64,000 nt of DNA from Holophagaceae bacterium (lineage in GTDB: Bacteria; Acidobacteriota; Holophagae; Holophagales; Holophagaceae). The notes under the pieces are model-generated. The model ran no database searches, had not been told where the DNA came from, and saw only the letters and a program-made list of their open reading frames with translations. Positions 62,250-64,000 of the stretch are shown here, piece by piece. The stretch is from the NCBI GenBank assembly GCA_021286765.1, contig JAJTBS010000002.1:310001-374000 (forward strand). The letters are read 5' to 3'. Each line of letters opens with the position of its first letter. Position 1 is the stretch's first letter. Made by a program: the position numbers and the translations under genes.

Positions 62250-64000
62250 GGGGATCCTTTTCCGGGCGTGAATGCATAGAAGGCGTTGAGGTGGTCGATC
62301 TCCTGGAGAATCAACCGGTCGTAGCGATGCTTCAACTCAGGGGTGACGGTGACCCGGGTTCCCTTGGGATCGGAACCGAGGTCGAAGCAGTGGTCGGCGA
62401 AGTTCACGCCATCCGAGACATAGAGGGTTTTCCCGTCGCCGCTGAGAATGCCCCAGACGGCGCCGTAGCTGGAGGCGATGAGGTGGTGGTCACGGCGGGC
62501 GCGAGTCTGCTCGGCCTGGGTCTGCGTCCAGAGGGGGCGCCCCAGGACGGCGTCCGAGGCCAGGGGGCGGTGCCCCAGGAGGTAGTAGAGCGTCGGCGTG
62601 ATGTCCGTGAGGAAGGCCGGCTGCTTGGGATCCATGACCAGTCCCGCCCGGAGTTTCTCGGGCACGTGGAGGAGGAGGGGCACCTTCATGATCTCGGGGA
62701 ACAGGGTGTAGGCGTGGCCGAAGCGCCCCTCCTCCCCCAGCGAATCTCCATGGTCCGCGGTGAAGATGATGAGGCTGCGGTCGTAGCGGCCCCGGTCCTT
62801 CAGATACTGGATGAAGGCCCCAAACGCGGCGTCCAGGCGGCGCAGGCGGCTGGCGTAGGGGGCGTAGAAGCCGGGGTAGTCCCCCCCGCCGGGCACGTCC
62901 TTGCCCTCGCGGCTGATGGAGGAGATGTGGAGGTCCTGGGCCTGGCTGTAGACGAAGACCGGGCGACCCGCGGGGGCCTGGTCCAGCTTCCCCTGGAGGT
63001 CTTTCAGGGTGGCACCCAGGCGCAGGTCTCCGGTGCCGATGCCCGCATCCAGCCTGACGAGGTCCGGCGTGGGTTTCACCACCACATCAAGAATGGAGTC
63101 CATGGACAGGTAGGGCCGGTAGCCGTGGGCCTCCACCAGCTTCTGCAGGGTATTCAGGGGATGGAAAGGGACGATGTACTGCTTGTGCAGGATCATCCCC
63201 CCCACCCAGATGGAGGGCTCGGAGAGACCCGTGGCGCCGTAGCGGGTGAAGGCCTTGGGAATCACGGTGCTCTCGGCCGCGAAGCGGTCGAGGTTCGGCG
63301 TGAAGGTCACCCGCGGGTTGTAGGCCCCCAGGTAGTCCTGGCGCAGGCTGTCCACCACGAAGATGTAGATGTCGGGCCGGTCCACGGCCGTTCCGGCGGT
63401 GAGGGGCTCCACGAAGCGCAGATCCTTCGCATCGACCTTCACCGCGTGGGGGATGTTGCTGTTGGCCAGGAGGGTCCGGTAGATGGATTCGCCGCTTCCA
63501 GCCGGGGGGCGCAGCAGGTTGGCCACCAGGTGGGCGGAGGCGTCGAAGCCTGTGTGCGCCTCCACCACCCGCGCCACCGGGCGCGGCAGCCAGTCCTTCG
63601 TCGGCTGTGGCAAGGGAGTGCCCCAGAGCCGGAACAGGGCGAGCAGGATCAGCGGCGCGGCGAAGAGCCGGGGCGACCAGGAGTGGGGCCCGGGGGCCGC
63701 GGACTGGCTCAGGTAGATGGGCGTGAAGACCAGGATCGCCACGAGGATCGCGCCCAGCTGCTGGAACAGCTGGTTCCAGTCGAAGCGCGAGACCTTCAAT
63801 CCGAACAGGAGGGCCACGCCCAGAGCCAGAAGCAGACCCGCCGCCACGCTCCAGCGGTTCACCCGGGCTGGATGGAGGGGACGGAGGAAAACCTCCAGGG
63901 CGCTGCCCACCGGGCGAGCTCCAAGTCCCAGCTGGGCCAGCAGGGCCGTCACGCAGAACCCCAGCAGCAGGGCCACGGCCCAGGCGAAGGGGCCGGCGAA
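62246..64000 (-). CDS. Membrane sulfatase/phosphotransferase-like protein of the alkaline phosphatase superfamily (5' truncated)
   Basis: The frame is open past 63976 to the window edge, so the N-terminus is missing. At least three membrane helices (MALLLGFCVTALLAQL, VAAGLLLALGVALLFGL, LGAILVAILVFTPIYL) precede a soluble domain. That domain has metal-site motifs IFVVDSLRQDYLGAY and IIFTADHGDSLGEEG and a possible nucleophile in RYGATGLSEPS. The CxPxR signature of true sulfatases is not seen. So it may move phosphoethanolamine, phosphoglycerol or a similar group onto a glycan, as LtaS/EptA relatives do. It begins the row that ends in the GT2 gene. Confidence 0.82.
   Translation of the reverse strand, partial: FAGPFAWAVALLLGFCVTALLAQLGLGARPVGSALEVFLRPLHPARVNRWSVAAGLLLALGVALLFGLKVSRFDWNQLFQQLGAILVAILVFTPIYLSQSAAPGPHSWSPRLFAAPLILLALFRLWGTPLPQPTKDWLPRPVARVVEAHTGFDASAHLVANLLRPPAGSGESIYRTLLANSNIPHAVKVDAKDLRFVEPLTAGTAVDRPDIYIFVVDSLRQDYLGAYNPRVTFTPNLDRFAAESTVIPKAFTRYGATGLSEPSIWVGGMILHKQYIVPFHPLNTLQKLVEAHGYRPYLSMDSILDVVVKPTPDLVRLDAGIGTGDLRLGATLKDLQGKLDQAPAGRPVFVYSQAQDLHISSISREGKDVPGGGDYPGFYAPYASRLRRLDAAFGAFIQYLKDRGRYDRSLIIFTADHGDSLGEEGRFGHAYTLFPEIMKVPLLLHVPEKLRAGLVMDPKQPAFLTDITPTLYYLLGHRPLASDAVLGRPLWTQTQAEQTRARRDHHLIASSYGAVWGILSGDGKTLYVSDGVNFADHCFDLGSDPKGTRVTVTPELKHRYDRLILQEIDHLNAFYAFTPGKGSP

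Overview
The window is high-GC bacterial chromosome, coding almost end to end. Gene content points to the Acidobacteriota, probably Holophagae (Geothrix/Holophaga-like): an Oar-type TonB receptor with an N-terminal carboxypeptidase-like domain, a tricorn protease homologue, M13 and M16 peptidases, a CXXCH lipoprotein, FliB and SAM-I riboswitches. This placement rests on gene content only. No tRNA, rRNA, insertion sequence, prophage or CRISPR array was found.

Layout. 1-2569: two DUF3857/transglutaminase-like proteins overlapping at GTGA. 2593-11827: GMC oxidoreductase, ruvX, a minus-strand run (PilZ protein, LolC-like permease, LolD, Sel1 protein), hflX, a DUF4149-like membrane protein and a pseudopilin. 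11910-12392: a DinB-like gene broken by an in-frame TAA. 12789-23152: three large envelope genes on one strand (Oar receptor, NHL/Ig lipoprotein, modular nuclease with four exact-length 306-bp repeats), closed by a 20-bp-stem terminator. 23306-29769: hppD, then rimP-nusA-infB behind a promoter and a leader terminator. 29832-34657: folD, a response regulator, an SDR, a pterin dehydratase, a small secreted protein and an RluA-type synthase with a 22-residue repeat tail. 34793-44887: M16 peptidase, a row of M13 peptidase, isochorismatase-like, diheme lipoprotein and UDG-like genes, and the tricorn homologue.

46610-58003 holds two methionine units on the minus strand, each behind a SAM-I riboswitch. 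The first is metY-metA-lysC, with a clear terminator platform. MetA carries Glu111, so it is predicted to make O-acetylhomoserine, the substrate of the MetY upstream. The second is a MetF fusion, a [2Fe-2S] ferredoxin and full-length metH. The N-terminal homocysteine-methyltransferase-like half of the fusion has lost two of its three zinc cysteines, whereas MetH keeps all of them. The ferredoxin is a natural candidate for electron donor to MetH reactivation or to the MetF flavin. A fliB gene lies between the two units with no flagellar genes in view.

58054-64000 (minus strand, running off the end) is a tightly packed row: alkaline-phosphatase-superfamily membrane protein, TPR/YaiO outer-membrane barrel, response regulator, membrane-anchored HEAT protein and a processive-type GT2 glycosyltransferase. 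It looks like an unrecognised cell-envelope polysaccharide system and is, with the methionine units, the most interesting part of the window.

A smaller theme is hairpins flush against start codons: an 8-bp stem covering the folD start and a 7-bp stem covering the Shine-Dalgarno of the next gene.
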